From Streptomyces sp. ALI-76-A (GTDB taxonomy: Bacteria > Actinomycetota > Actinomycetes > Streptomycetales > Streptomycetaceae), in the NCBI RefSeq assembly GCF_030287445.1, contig NZ_JASVWB010000002.1, forward strand, positions 7,564,001 through 7,628,000: a stretch of DNA of 64,000 bases, in the 5' to 3' direction. This document shows, in pieces, positions 17,103 to 26,543 of this stretch. Under the pieces are notes generated by a model. It did no database searches and was not told the DNA's origin. It saw only the letters and a list, made by a program, of their open reading frames with translations. The number at the start of each line of letters is the position of its first letter. The stretch's first letter is position 1. The translations under genes and the position numbers were made by a program.

Positions 17103-18179
17103 ATGCCCGGCAGGACAGTACGGAAGCGGAACAGGATGCGGAGTGTCGGCACGGTGGCCACGGCCGTCGGAGCCTCGCTCGTGCTCGCCGCGTGCGGCAG
17201 CACCAAGGACACCGTCGGCTCGGGCGGCAGCGGGGGAGGGGACGGCACCGGCAAGGTCGGGGTGATCCTGCCCCTGCTCACCTCGCCGTTCTGGCAGTCG
17301 TACAACGACTACGTGCCGAAGATGGCGAAGTCCCAAGGGGTCGACGCGCTGAAGACGGTCAACTCCAACAGCGACCCCTCGCAGCAGATCACCGACATCA
17401 ACAGCCAGCTCAACCAGGGCGTCAAGGGCCTGGTCGTCGCCCCGCTGGACAGTGCCGCCATCGAGGCCGGCCTCGACCAGGCCGAGCGCAAGGGCGTACC
17501 GGTCGTCGCGGTCGACGTGGCGCCGGACAAGGGCAAGGTCGCCATGGTCGTACGCGCCAACAACGTGGCGTACGGCGAGAAGGCCTGCCAGTACCTCGGC
17601 GAGCAGATCCCCTCCGGCAAGGTCGTGCAGATCATGGGCGACCTCGCCTCGGTCAACGGCCGTGAGCGTTCCGAGGCGTTCCGCGCCTGCGTGAAGAAGA
17701 ACTTCCCGAAGCTGAAGGTGCTGGAGATCCCCGCCAAGTGGGAGTCCGACACGGCCGCCTCGAAGCTGGACACCCTCCTCAACGCCAACTCCGACCTCAA
17801 GGGCATCTACATGCAGGCCGGCGGCGTCTACCTCGCGCCGACCCTGCAGACCCTCAAGTCGAAGGGCATGCTGAAGAAGACCGGGCAGGCGGGCCACATC
17901 ACGATCGTCTCCAACGACGGCATCCCGCAGGAGTACGACGCCATCCGCAAGGGCGAGATCGACGCCACCGTCTCCCAGCCCGCCGACCTGTACGCCAAGT
18001 ACGGCATGTACTACGTCAAGGCGGCCATGCAGGGCAAGACGTTCGAGCCGGGGCCGACCGACCACGACTCGACCATCGTCAAGCTGCCCAGCGGCATCCT
18101 CGAGGACCAGCTGCCCGCGCCGCTGGTCACCAAGGACAACGTCGACGACCCCGACCTGTGGGGGAACACAGTCGAATGA
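17103..18179 (+). CDS. Sugar ABC transporter substrate-binding lipoprotein
   Basis: A 358-residue periplasmic-binding-protein-like lipoprotein (family of RbsB/LacI-type sugar binders). A basic N-terminus precedes a hydrophobic helix and the lipobox LAACGS. The mature part has the two-lobed fold, with VGVILPLLTSPFWQSYNDY and GVKGLVVAPLDSAAIEAGL typical of this class. ATG 17103 follows AGGAG. It delivers the sugar to the permease encoded by the next genes; the catabolic genes behind it suggest L-fucose or a close stereoisomer. Its stop overlaps the start of the ATPase gene (ATGA). Confidence 0.92.
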   Translation: MPGRTVRKRNRMRSVGTVATAVGASLVLAACGSTKDTVGSGGSGGGDGTGKVGVILPLLTSPFWQSYNDYVPKMAKSQGVDALKTVNSNSDPSQQITDINSQLNQGVKGLVVAPLDSAAIEAGLDQAERKGVPVVAVDVAPDKGKVAMVVRANNVAYGEKACQYLGEQIPSGKVVQIMGDLASVNGRERSEAFRACVKKNFPKLKVLEIPAKWESDTAASKLDTLLNANSDLKGIYMQAGGVYLAPTLQTLKSKGMLKKTGQAGHITIVSNDGIPQEYDAIRKGEIDATVSQPADLYAKYGMYYVKAAMQGKTFEPGPTDHDSTIVKLPSGILEDQLPAPLVTKDNVDDPDLWGNTVE

Positions 18180-19681
18180 GTACGGCCGTGACCACACCAC
18201 CCCTCGTCGAGGCGTCGGGCATCGTCAAGCGGTACGGTCCCACCACCGCCCTCGCCGACGGCCGCCTCACCGTCCTGCCCGGCGAGTCCCACGCCCTCGT
18301 CGGCCGCAACGGCGCCGGCAAGTCCACCCTCGTCACCCTGCTCACCGGTCTTCAGGCGCCGGACGAGGGCACCGTCCGCTTCGACGGCGAACCCGCGCCG
18401 GCGCTCGCCGACCGGGACGCCTGGCGCCGCAAGGTCGCCTGCGTCTACCAGAAACCCACGGTGGTCCCCGAACTCACCGTCGCCGAGAACCTGTTCATCG
18501 ACCGGCAGCCGCTGCGGCGCGGGTTCATCAGCTGGCGGCGGCTCACGTCCGAGGCGGCCGAGCTCCTCGACGCCTGGGACGTGCACGTCGACCCGGAGGC
18601 GCGCACCGCCGACCTCAAGGTCGAGGACCGCCAAATGGTGGAGATCGCAAGGGCGTTGAGCTTCGGCGCCCGCTTCATCGTGCTCGACGAACCGACCGCC
18701 CAGCTCGACAACCGGGAGATCGAGCGGCTCTTCACCCGCATGCGCGCCCTGCAGAAGTCCGGGGTCACCTTCCTGTTCATCTCGCACCACCTCCAGGAGG
18801 TGTACGAGGTCTGCCAGACCGTGACGGTCCTCCGGGACGCCCGCTGGATCACCACGGCCCCGGTCGCCGACCTGCCGCGCGCCGCGCTGGTCGAGGCGAT
18901 GGCCGGGGAGACCATCGCCGAACATGCCGCGCACCACCGGGTCGTCGACGACAGCGGCCCCGTCCTCCTGGACGTGAGCGGGCTCACCTCGGACGCGTAC
19001 GAGGACGTCGCCCTCACCGTCCGCCGCGGCGAGGTCGTGGGCCTCGCCGGATCCAGCGGCAGCGGCAAGATCGAGCTCGCCGAGTCGCTGACCGGACTGC
19101 ACACCCCGCACCGCGGCACGGCCCGACTGGACGGCCGGCCGCTGCGGTTCGGTGACGTACCGGCCGCCCTGAAGGCCGGCGTCGGCTGCGTCCCCCGGGA
19201 CCGGCACGCCCAGGGACTCGTCGTCTCCATGACCATCGGTGACAACGCCACCCTGAGCGTCCTCGACCGGCTCGGCCGCTTCGGCTTCGTCGGCACCGAC
19301 CGCCGGCGCGGCGTCGCGACCGAGCTGATCGACCGCCTCGACATCCACGCCGAGGGCCCCGACCAGCCCGTCTCCGACCTGTCCGGGGGCAACGCGCAGA
19401 AGGTCGTCATGGCCCGCGCCCTCGCCTCCGACCCGCGCCTGCTGGTCCTGATCAACCCGACCGCGGGCGTGGACGTGAAGTCCAAGGAGTCCCTGCTGGC
19501 CCGCGTCGACAGCGCCCGCGAGGACGGCACGGCCGTCCTCGTCGTCTCCGACGAACTCGACGACCTCCGGCGCTGCGACCGCGTCCTCGTCCTCTTCCAC
19601 GGCCGCATGGTCGCCGAGCACCCGGCGGGCTGGCGCGACCACGAGCTGATCGCCTCCATCGAAGGAGTGGACCATGACTGA
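18176..19681 (+). CDS. Sugar ABC transporter ATP-binding protein (double ATPase)
   Basis: A 501-residue RbsA/MglA-type protein with two tandem ATPase domains. Domain 1 has Walker A GRNGAGKST, a degenerate signature VEDRQMVEIARAL and Walker B FIVLDEPTAQL. Domain 2 (from about residue 260) has the altered Walker A GSSGSGKIE, the signature LSGGNAQKV and, in place of the usual Asp-Glu, LLVLINPTAGVD, as is common in the second half of this family. The start overlaps the previous stop by four bases and the end overlaps the permease gene by eight, so the three are translationally coupled. Confidence 0.92.
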   Translation: MSTAVTTPPLVEASGIVKRYGPTTALADGRLTVLPGESHALVGRNGAGKSTLVTLLTGLQAPDEGTVRFDGEPAPALADRDAWRRKVACVYQKPTVVPELTVAENLFIDRQPLRRGFISWRRLTSEAAELLDAWDVHVDPEARTADLKVEDRQMVEIARALSFGARFIVLDEPTAQLDNREIERLFTRMRALQKSGVTFLFISHHLQEVYEVCQTVTVLRDARWITTAPVADLPRAALVEAMAGETIAEHAAHHRVVDDSGPVLLDVSGLTSDAYEDVALTVRRGEVVGLAGSSGSGKIELAESLTGLHTPHRGTARLDGRPLRFGDVPAALKAGVGCVPRDRHAQGLVVSMTIGDNATLSVLDRLGRFGFVGTDRRRGVATELIDRLDIHAEGPDQPVSDLSGGNAQKVVMARALASDPRLLVLINPTAGVDVKSKESLLARVDSAREDGTAVLVVSDELDDLRRCDRVLVLFHGRMVAEHPAGWRDHELIASIEGVDHD

Positions 19682-20699
19682 CACCAAGGCTCCGCCGGTC
19701 ACGCCGGTACGTGTCGTCGGCCCGCGCTCGGCCCGGACCGTCCTGTTGCGCCGGGCGCGCGAACTCGCCCTGGTGCCGGCTCTGTTGCTGCTGATCGTGC
19801 TCGGAGCGGTGCTCAACGACTCCTTCCTCACCGAACGCAACCTGATCTCGATCCTCGGCGCCTCCGCCGCCCTGGCGATGGTGGTGCTGGCCGAGTCGCT
19901 GGTCCTCATCACCGGCAAGTTCGACCTGTCCCTGGAGTCGGTGGTCGGGATCGCGCCCGCCGTCGGAGCGCTCCTCGTACTGCCCGTCGCCCAGTCCGGC
20001 TGGGGCACCGAGTTCCCGGCCGCGCTCGCCCTGCTGGCCGTCCTGGTCGTCGGCGCGGCGATCGGCGCCTTCAACGGCATCCTGGTCGTCAAGTTCAAGC
20101 TGAACGCGTTCATCGTGACGCTCGCGATGCTGATCGTGCTGCGCGGTCTGCTCGTCGGCGCCACCGAGGGCAAGACGCTGTTCGGCATGCCCGACAGCTT
20201 CTACTCCCTCGCCACGACCACCTTCCTGAACGTGCCCATGTCCGTGTGGCTCGCCGCGGCCGCCTTCGCGATCGCCGGGTTCGTGCTGAAGTACCACCGC
20301 GTCGGACGCGCCCTGTACGCCATCGGCGGCAACGCGGACGCGGCCCGGGCGGCCGGTATCCGGGTCGACCGCGTGATGCTCGGCGTGTTCGTGGTCGCCG
20401 GTGTCCTCGCCGCGGTGGGCGGGCTGCTGCAGACCGGTTACGTCGGTGCCATCAGCGCCAACCAGGGCCAGAACATGATCTTCACGGTGTTCGCGGCCGC
20501 GGTGATCGGCGGCATCAGCCTCGACGGCGGGAAGGGCACCATGTTCGGCGCCCTGACCGGCGTCCTCCTCCTCGGAGTCGTGCAGAACCTGCTCACGCTC
20601 GCCCAGGTCCCGTCCTTCTGGATCCAGGCCATCTACGGCGGAATCATCCTCGTCGCCCTCATGATCGCCCGCGTCACGACAGGACGTGCCCAGGACTGA
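19674..20699 (+). CDS. Sugar ABC transporter permease (RbsC-like)
   Basis: A 341-residue membrane protein of the RbsC/AraH permease family with about eight to ten helices. It has the diagnostic LVLITGKFDLSLESVVG segment and the EAA-like loop AIGGNADAARAAGIRVDR, followed by GGISLDGGKGTMFGALTG. The start ATG 19674 lies within the end of the ATPase gene, preceded by GAAGGAG. Only one permease is encoded, so it should act as a homodimer with the double ATPase. A 36-base gap separates it from the catabolic genes. Confidence 0.92.
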   Translation: MTDTKAPPVTPVRVVGPRSARTVLLRRARELALVPALLLLIVLGAVLNDSFLTERNLISILGASAALAMVVLAESLVLITGKFDLSLESVVGIAPAVGALLVLPVAQSGWGTEFPAALALLAVLVVGAAIGAFNGILVVKFKLNAFIVTLAMLIVLRGLLVGATEGKTLFGMPDSFYSLATTTFLNVPMSVWLAAAAFAIAGFVLKYHRVGRALYAIGGNADAARAAGIRVDRVMLGVFVVAGVLAAVGGLLQTGYVGAISANQGQNMIFTVFAAAVIGGISLDGGKGTMFGALTGVLLLGVVQNLLTLAQVPSFWIQAIYGGIILVALMIARVTTGRAQD

Positions 20700-20735
20700 C
20701 CCGCCCTGTCCCCGCCACCGACCGAAAGGCACTCC

Positions 20736-22100
20736 GTGTCCCCGACGCCCGTCCGCATCACCGCGGTCGACACCCACGACATCCGTTTCCCCACCTCGCG
20801 CGAGCTCGACGGCTCCGACGCGATGAATCCGGACCCCGACTACTCGGCCGCGTACGTCGTGCTGCGCACGGACGGCGACGACGCGGGCGGCGGTCCCGAG
20901 GGGCACGGCTTCACCTTCACCATCGGGCGGGGCAACGAGGTCCAGGTCGCCGCGATCCACGCACTGCGCCACCACGTGGTCGGGCGGTCCGTCGACGAGG
21001 TGTGCGCCGACCCGGGATCCCTCTTCCGGGACCTGATCGGGGACAGCCAACTGCGCTGGCTCGGGCCCGAGAAGGGCGTGATGCACATGGCGATCGGCGC
21101 GGTCACCAACGCCGTGTGGGACCTGGCGGCCAAGCGCGCCGGCAAGCCGCTGTGGCGGCTGCTCGCCGAGGCCGACCCCGAGTGGCTGGTCGGACAGATC
21201 GACTTCCGCTACCTCACCGACGCGCTCACCCCCGAGGAGGCGCTGGAACTGCTGCGCAAGGGCCGGGACGGCGCCGCGGAGCGCACCACGCGCCTGCTGG
21301 CCACCGGCTTCCCCGCCTACACCACCTCCCCGGGCTGGCTCGGCTACGACGACGAGAAACTCACCCGGCTCGCCGCCCAGGCGGTCGCCGACGGCTTCCG
21401 GCAGATCAAGCTGAAGGTCGGCGCGGACCTGGAGGACGACGTACGGCGCTGCCGGGTCGCCCGGCGGGTCGTCGGCCCCGGCATCCGGATGGCGATCGAC
21501 GCCAACCAGCGCTGGGACGTCGACGAGGCGATCCGCTGGACCAGGTCCCTCGCCGAGTTCGACCCGTACTGGATCGAGGAACCCACCAGCCCCGACGACA
21601 TCCTCGGACACGCGGCGATCCGCAGGGCGGTGGCCCCGGTGAAGGTCGCCACCGGCGAGCACGTGCAGAACCGGGTCGTCTTCAAGCAACTGCTCCAGGC
21701 CGGAGCCGTCGACATCGTCCAGATCGACGCGGCCCGGGTCGCCGGCGTCAACGAGAACCTCGCCGTCCTGCTGCTCGCGGCCAAGTTCGGCGTGCCGGTC
21801 TGCCCGCACGCCGGCGGCGTCGGCCTGTGCGAACTCGTCCAGCACCTGTCGATGTTCGACTACGTGGCGCTCGCCGGCACCACCGAGGACCGGGTCATAG
21901 AGTACGTCGACCATCTGCACGACCACTTCCTCGACCCCGTCGTGATCAGCGAGGGCCACTACACGGCACCCACCGCGCCCGGATTCTCGGCCACCATGCG
22001 GCCCGAGTCGATCGCGCGGTACACCTTCCCCGACGGCTCCTTCTGGGCCGCCGACCTCGAGACGCGGAGCGACGAGCACCCGAAGGGACAGGCGGCATGA
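20736..22100 (+). CDS. L-fuconate dehydratase (enolase superfamily)
   Basis: A 454-residue mandelate-racemase-subgroup enzyme. The catalytic lysines are in IKLKVG, the metal ligands in [16 protein letters not shown] and ATGEHV, and the acid histidine in CPHAGGVGL. The long N-terminus with [20 protein letters not shown] and [11 protein letters not shown] are features of the fuconate dehydratase branch (bacterial FucD, human ENOSF1). The expected reaction is L-fuconate to 2-keto-3-deoxy-L-fuconate. GTG 20736 was chosen after AAAGG. It is coupled by ATGA to the SDR gene downstream. Confidence 0.88.
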   Translation: MSPTPVRITAVDTHDIRFPTSRELDGSDAMNPDPDYSAAYVVLRTDGDDAGGGPEGHGFTFTIGRGNEVQVAAIHALRHHVVGRSVDEVCADPGSLFRDLIGDSQLRWLGPEKGVMHMAIGAVTNAVWDLAAKRAGKPLWRLLAEADPEWLVGQIDFRYLTDALTPEEALELLRKGRDGAAERTTRLLATGFPAYTTSPGWLGYDDEKLTRLAAQAVADGFRQIKLKVGADLEDDVRRCRVARRVVGPGIRMAIDANQRWDVDEAIRWTRSLAEFDPYWIEEPTSPDDILGHAAIRRAVAPVKVATGEHVQNRVVFKQLLQAGAVDIVQIDAARVAGVNENLAVLLLAAKFGVPVCPHAGGVGLCELVQHLSMFDYVALAGTTEDRVIEYVDHLHDHFLDPVVISEGHYTAPTAPGFSATMRPESIARYTFPDGSFWAADLETRSDEHPKGQAA

Positions 22101-22852
22101 GCGACTTCGAGGGCCTCAAGGCCCTGGTGACCGGCGGCGCCTCCGGCATCGGCAGGGCGACGGCGGAACTCCTGGCGGCGCGCGGCGCCCAGGTCGCCGT
22201 CCTCGACCTGGACCCCTCGTCGGTCGACAGGCCCCTGCTGGCCTACCGGGCCGACGTCCGCGACGACGCCTCCGTGCGCGAGGCCGTCGCCGCCGCCGTG
22301 GCCGACCTGGGCGGACTCGACATCGTGGTCAACAACGCGGGCATCGGCGCCCAGGGCACGGTCCAGGACAACGACGACGAGGAGTGGCACCGCGTGCTGG
22401 ACGTCAACGTCGTCGGCATGGTGCGCGTGGCCCGCGCCGCCCTGCCCCACCTGCGCGCCTCCGCGCACGCGGCGATCGTCAACACGTCGTCCATCGCGGC
22501 CACCGCGGGCCTGCCGCAGCGGGTGCTGTACAGCGCGACCAAGGGGGCCGTGTACTCCCTCACCCTCGCGATGGCCGCCGACCACGTCCGCGAGGGCATC
22601 CGCGTCAACTGCGTGAACCCGGGCACGGCGGACACCCCGTGGATCGGCCGCCTGCTGTCCAAGGCCGCCGACCCGGCCGCCGAACGCGCCGCCCTGGAGG
22701 CCCGCCAGCCCACCGGACGCCTGGTGGGCGCGGACGAGGTGGCGGGCGCGATCGCGTACCTGGCGAGCCCGCTGTCCGGCGCCACCACCGGCACCTCGCT
22801 CGCCGTCGACGGCGGCATGCAGGGCCTGCGCCTGCGGCCGGCGGGCCGGTGA
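22097..22852 (+). CDS. SDR dehydrogenase, probably 2-keto-3-deoxy-L-fuconate dehydrogenase
   Basis: A 251-residue classical SDR with [15 protein letters not shown], the catalytic serine in NTSS and YSATK, and the PG motif [11 protein letters not shown]. In fucose-oxidising clusters an SDR of this type oxidises 2-keto-3-deoxy-L-fuconate to the 2,4-diketo acid; alternatively it could act on the sugar itself. Its position directly behind fuconate dehydratase, with ATGA and GTGA overlaps on either side, favours the former. Specificity is inferred from context only. Confidence 0.82.
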   Translation: MSDFEGLKALVTGGASGIGRATAELLAARGAQVAVLDLDPSSVDRPLLAYRADVRDDASVREAVAAAVADLGGLDIVVNNAGIGAQGTVQDNDDEEWHRVLDVNVVGMVRVARAALPHLRASAHAAIVNTSSIAATAGLPQRVLYSATKGAVYSLTLAMAADHVREGIRVNCVNPGTADTPWIGRLLSKAADPAAERAALEARQPTGRLVGADEVAGAIAYLASPLSGATTGTSLAVDGGMQGLRLRPAGR

Positions 22853-23835
22853 GCACGCTCGGCCGCAGCGGCGTCGAGGTCAGCGCCCTGGCCTTCGGCG
22901 CCGCCGTGATCGGCAACCTCTACACCGAGGTCGGCGAGGAGCAGGCGCACGAGGCGGTGACCGCCGCCTGGCAGCGGGGCGTGCGCTACTTCGACACCGC
23001 CCCGCACTACGGCCTCGGCCTGTCCGAACGCCGCCTCGGCGCGGCCCTGCGCGAGCACCCCCGCGACCGGTACACGGTCTCGACGAAGGTCGGCCGGCGA
23101 CTGGACCCCGCCGAGGACGGCGGCGACGACCTCGCCCACGGCTTCGCCGTCCCCGCCACCCACCGCCGTGTCTGGGACTTCAGCGCCGACGGCGTACGGC
23201 GCACCCTGGAGGCCAGTCTCGAACGGCTCGGCCTGGACCGGGTGGACGTCGTCTACCTCCACGACCCCGACGACCACGCCGAGCAGGCCTTCCGGGAGGG
23301 CTACCCGGCCCTGGAGAAGCTGCGCGCGGAGGGCGTGGTGGGCGCGATCGGCGCGGGCATGAACCAGACCGGGATGCTCACCCGTTTCGTCCGCGACACG
23401 GACGTCGACGTGGTCCTGTGCGCCGGCCGCTACACCCTGCTCGACCAGGACGCGCTCACCGGGCTGCTCCCGGCCGCCGAGGAGCACGGGGTCTCCGTCG
23501 TCATCGGCGGAGCGTTCAACTCCGGCCTGCTGGCGGACCCGAGGCCGGGAGCGACGTACGACTACGCCGAGGCGCCCGCCGCGCTGCTGGACCGCGCCCT
23601 GCGCCTCCAGGCCGCCGCCGACCGCCACGGCACCACCCTGCGCGCCGCCGCGCTGGCCTTCTGCGCGGCCCCCGCGGCGGTCGCCAGCGTCCTCGTCGGC
23701 GCCCGGTCCGCGGCCGAGATACGCGACTGCGCCGACCAGTTCGCGGCCCCGGTGCCCACCGCCCTCTGGCGGGAGCTGCGCGCCACCGGTCTCCTGCCCG
23801 CCGACGCCCCCGTCCCCGCCGAGGAGCCGTCATGA
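22849..23835 (+). CDS. Aldo/keto reductase, probable L-fucose (D-threo-aldose) 1-dehydrogenase
   Basis: A 328-residue aldo/keto reductase. The (beta/alpha)8 signature includes YFDTAPHYGLGLSERRLG, with the catalytic Asp and Tyr, and a lysine in STKVGRR; LHDPDDH replaces the more common LHxPD histidine region. The family includes pyridine-nucleotide-dependent L-fucose and D-threo-aldose dehydrogenases, which form the aldonolactone. GTG 22849 overlaps the SDR stop (GTGA) and the gene's own stop overlaps the mutarotase start. It would catalyse the first oxidation of the pathway. Confidence 0.85.
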   Translation: MSTLGRSGVEVSALAFGAAVIGNLYTEVGEEQAHEAVTAAWQRGVRYFDTAPHYGLGLSERRLGAALREHPRDRYTVSTKVGRRLDPAEDGGDDLAHGFAVPATHRRVWDFSADGVRRTLEASLERLGLDRVDVVYLHDPDDHAEQAFREGYPALEKLRAEGVVGAIGAGMNQTGMLTRFVRDTDVDVVLCAGRYTLLDQDALTGLLPAAEEHGVSVVIGGAFNSGLLADPRPGATYDYAEAPAALLDRALRLQAAADRHGTTLRAAALAFCAAPAAVASVLVGARSAAEIRDCADQFAAPVPTALWRELRATGLLPADAPVPAEEPS

Positions 23836-24146
23836 GAATCGCCCTGCACACCAAGGTCCGCGCCGACCGGATCACCGCGTACGAGGCGGCCCACCGCGAG
23901 GTCCCGGCCGACCTCACCGCCGCGATCCGCGCCGCCGGGGCCACCTCCTGGACGATCTGGCGCAGCGGCACCGACCTGTTCCACGTCCTGGAGTGCGAGG
24001 ACTACGCCCGCCTCCTCGCCGAGCTGGAGCAGCTCCCGGTCAACCTGGCCTGGCAGGCCCGCATGGCCGAGCTGCTGGACGTCGTGCACGACTACTCCGG
24101 CGAGGGCGCGGACGCCGGCCTGCCCGTGGTGTGGGAGCTGCCGTGA
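23832..24146 (+). CDS. L-rhamnose/L-fucose mutarotase family protein
   Basis: A 104-residue protein of the RhaM family of sugar mutarotases, recognised by MRIALHTKV, the YEAAHREVPADL helix, SWTIWRSGTDLFHVLECEDY and the C-terminal WQARMAELLD. It speeds exchange between alpha and beta anomers of a 6-deoxy sugar, presenting the anomer used by the dehydrogenase. It overlaps the reductase gene upstream (ATGA) and the lactonase gene downstream (GTGA). Confidence 0.88.
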   Translation: MRIALHTKVRADRITAYEAAHREVPADLTAAIRAAGATSWTIWRSGTDLFHVLECEDYARLLAELEQLPVNLAWQARMAELLDVVHDYSGEGADAGLPVVWELP

Positions 24147-24967
24147 CCGTGGACGCGCACCACCACGTGTGGGACCTGTCCGTACGGGACCAGGACTGGA
24201 TCGCCGACGACAGTCCCCTGCGGCGGGATTTCACCGTGGACGACCTCGTCCCCGAGGCCCGGGCCGCCGGAGTGGACCGCACGGTGCTCGTCCAGACGGT
24301 CACCGTCGCCGAGGAGACCCCGGAGTTCCTGGCCCTCGCCGCCCGGCACGACCTGATCGCGGGCGTCGTCGGCTGGACCGACCTCACCCGCCCGGACGTG
24401 GCCGAGGAACTGGCCAGGCTGCGGGAACTCCCCGGCGGCGGGTACCTCAAGGGCATCCGGCACCAGGTCCAGGGCGAGCCGGACCCCGAGTGGCTGCTGC
24501 GGGCGGACGTACGGCGCGGACTGGCCGCCGTCGCCGAGGCCGGACTCGTCCACGACCTGGTGGTGCTGCCGCACCAGCTGCCCGCCTGCGTCGAGGCGGC
24601 CCGTACCTCGCCCGGCCTCACGTTCGTCCTGGACCACTTGGGCAAGCCGCCGATCGCCTCCGGCGCCCTCGAACCCTGGGCGTCCGACCTCCGCGCCCTC
24701 GCCGCCCTCCCCAACACGGTCTGCAAGCTCTCCGGCATGGTCACCGAGGCGGACACCGCCTCCTGGATCGTCGACGACCTGCGCCCGTACGCCGAGGTGG
24801 CGCTGCACGCCTTCGGCCCAAACCGGCTGATGTTCGGCTCCGACTGGCCCGTGTGCACGCTCGCGGCGACCTACGCCGACGTACTGGACGCGGCCCGCCG
24901 GTTGGTCCCCGAAGCGGAACACACCCAGGTCTTCGAGACCACCACCACCCGCGTCTACGACCTCTGA
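24143..24967 (+). CDS. Amidohydrolase-family L-fuconolactonase
   Basis: A 274-residue metal-dependent lactonase of the amidohydrolase_2 group (COG3618). The metal ligands begin with VDAHHHVWD, followed by GIRHQVQ, the strand LDHLGKPPI and the closing FGSDWPVC, which carries the conserved aspartate. It should open L-fucono-1,5-lactone to L-fuconate, linking the reductase to the dehydratase. GTG 24143 overlaps the mutarotase stop, and its tail overlaps the end of the convergent lipase-maturation gene by 13 bases. Confidence 0.88.
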   Translation: MTVDAHHHVWDLSVRDQDWIADDSPLRRDFTVDDLVPEARAAGVDRTVLVQTVTVAEETPEFLALAARHDLIAGVVGWTDLTRPDVAEELARLRELPGGGYLKGIRHQVQGEPDPEWLLRADVRRGLAAVAEAGLVHDLVVLPHQLPACVEAARTSPGLTFVLDHLGKPPIASGALEPWASDLRALAALPNTVCKLSGMVTEADTASWIVDDLRPYAEVALHAFGPNRLMFGSDWPVCTLAATYADVLDAARRLVPEAEHTQVFETTTTRVYDL

Positions 24968-26376
24968 CTCACCCCCGTCAGCCGGGTCGGCGGCAGATAG
25001 TCGCGCACGTACGTCCGCTCCCAGCACGCGCCCGTCTCCCGCAGCTCGCGCCAGGTCGTGTACCGGTAGCGGAAGAGGCGGGCGCGGATGTGGCGGGGCG
25101 GCGCGTCGGGCGGGAACGGGGAGCGGCGCAACAGCCTCAGCGTGTCGCGGTCGTTCTCCAACAGCCGTTCCACCAGGGCGCCGAACCACGATCCGGCGTA
25201 CGCGGGCGACAAGGCGGCGAACCACATCATCCAGTCGAGCCGCAGATGGTACGGCGCGAACTGGCGCGGCCAGTGCCGAGGATCACCCGGCTTGCCCTTG
25301 AACTCGTACTCCCGCCAGTCGGAGTCCTCGCGCGGCACCTCGTCGGCCGTGCCCTCGACGACCACCTCGTACCGGACCCGGCTGACGCTGCCGAACGCGC
25401 CGTAGGCGTTGACGAGATGGAGCGGGTCGAAGGAGCGGTTCATGGCCTGGCGGCGGGAGAGCAGGTTGCGGACCGGGTGGTAGCTGAGCCCGGCGAGCAG
25501 CGCGGCGACCGCGAGGACCAGCACCTCGTACCAGAGCGGGGCGCCGGGCAGCGACGGCGGCTCGCCCGGGAAGCGCACGGCCGACAGCGCCAGCACGACG
25601 GTGATCCAGTTCAGCCAGGAGAAGTTGCCCGACAGCACCAGCCACAGCTGGGTGACGATCATCAGCGAGGCCGCCGCCGTGGCGATCGGCTGCGGGGTGA
25701 ACAGCAGGAAGGGGACAGCGAGTTGGGTGACGTGGTTGGCGGCCGCCTCCACCCGGTGCAGGGGCCGGGGCAGATGGTGGAAGAACCAGCTGAGGGGGCC
25801 CGGCATCGGCTGGGTCTCGTGGTGGAAGTCCAGGCACGTCAGCTTCCGCCAGCACGCGTCGCCGCGCATCTTGATCAGACCCGCGCCGAACTCGACGCGG
25901 AACAGGATCCACCGCAGCAGGAACAGCACCAGGACGGGCGGGGCCACCTCGTCGTTGCCGAGGAACACGGCGAGGAAACCGACCTCCAGGAGCAGGGACT
26001 CCCAGCCGAAGCCGTACCAGGTCTGGCCGACGTTCACGATCGACAGGTACAGCGCCCACGGCACCGCCCACATCACCATCGCGGCCCACAGCGGCAGCCG
26101 GGAGTCGAGCCCCGCCAGCAGCGCCGCCGACACCGCGCAGCCCGTCCAGGCGCAGGCCGCGAAGAAGCGGTCCGAGTAGCGCAGCTGGAACAGGCTCGGC
26201 GCCCGCCTGAAGGGCACCCGTTCGACGTACCTGGGCACGGGCAGCATGCCGCGCTCACCGATCAGCGCGCGGAACTGCCGGGCCGCCGTCAGGAACGCCA
26301 CGAGGTACACGCCGGCCAGAGCCCGCTGGAAGACCAGCCGGCTCGTCCAGTACTCGGGTGCGGTGAACCAGTCCAC
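24955..26376 (-). CDS. Lipase maturation factor (LMF1)-family membrane protein
   Basis: A 473-residue integral membrane protein with roughly eight hydrophobic segments. It carries the LMF1 hallmarks GWESLLLEVGFLAVF, LRWILFRVEFGAGLIKMRGD, CLDFHHETQPMPGP and, near the C-terminus, YEFKGKPGD with RQFAPYHLRLDWMMWFAAL. In animals the family assists lipase folding in the ER; the bacterial role is not known. GTG 26376 gives VDWFTAPEYW and follows AGGAG by nine bases. It is divergent from the DUF6777 lipoprotein gene and converges on the sugar operon. Confidence 0.85.
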   Translation of the reverse strand: MDWFTAPEYWTSRLVFQRALAGVYLVAFLTAARQFRALIGERGMLPVPRYVERVPFRRAPSLFQLRYSDRFFAACAWTGCAVSAALLAGLDSRLPLWAAMVMWAVPWALYLSIVNVGQTWYGFGWESLLLEVGFLAVFLGNDEVAPPVLVLFLLRWILFRVEFGAGLIKMRGDACWRKLTCLDFHHETQPMPGPLSWFFHHLPRPLHRVEAAANHVTQLAVPFLLFTPQPIATAAASLMIVTQLWLVLSGNFSWLNWITVVLALSAVRFPGEPPSLPGAPLWYEVLVLAVAALLAGLSYHPVRNLLSRRQAMNRSFDPLHLVNAYGAFGSVSRVRYEVVVEGTADEVPREDSDWREYEFKGKPGDPRHWPRQFAPYHLRLDWMMWFAALSPAYAGSWFGALVERLLENDRDTLRLLRRSPFPPDAPPRHIRARLFRYRYTTWRELRETGACWERTYVRDYLPPTRLTGVSQRS

Positions 26377-26543
26377 GACCGTGCGCTCCTGTCTCCGTTC
26401 TCGCTCCGGACACCCCCGCGCCGGACGTCCGCGTGACTCTGCGTGTACCTCCCTTCCGCTTGCGTAACCCAAGTGAGTGAAGCAGACAATAGTGGCGACA
26501 TGCTCGACATGGGCGAGGTGGACGGGATGAACGGGAGTACGTG

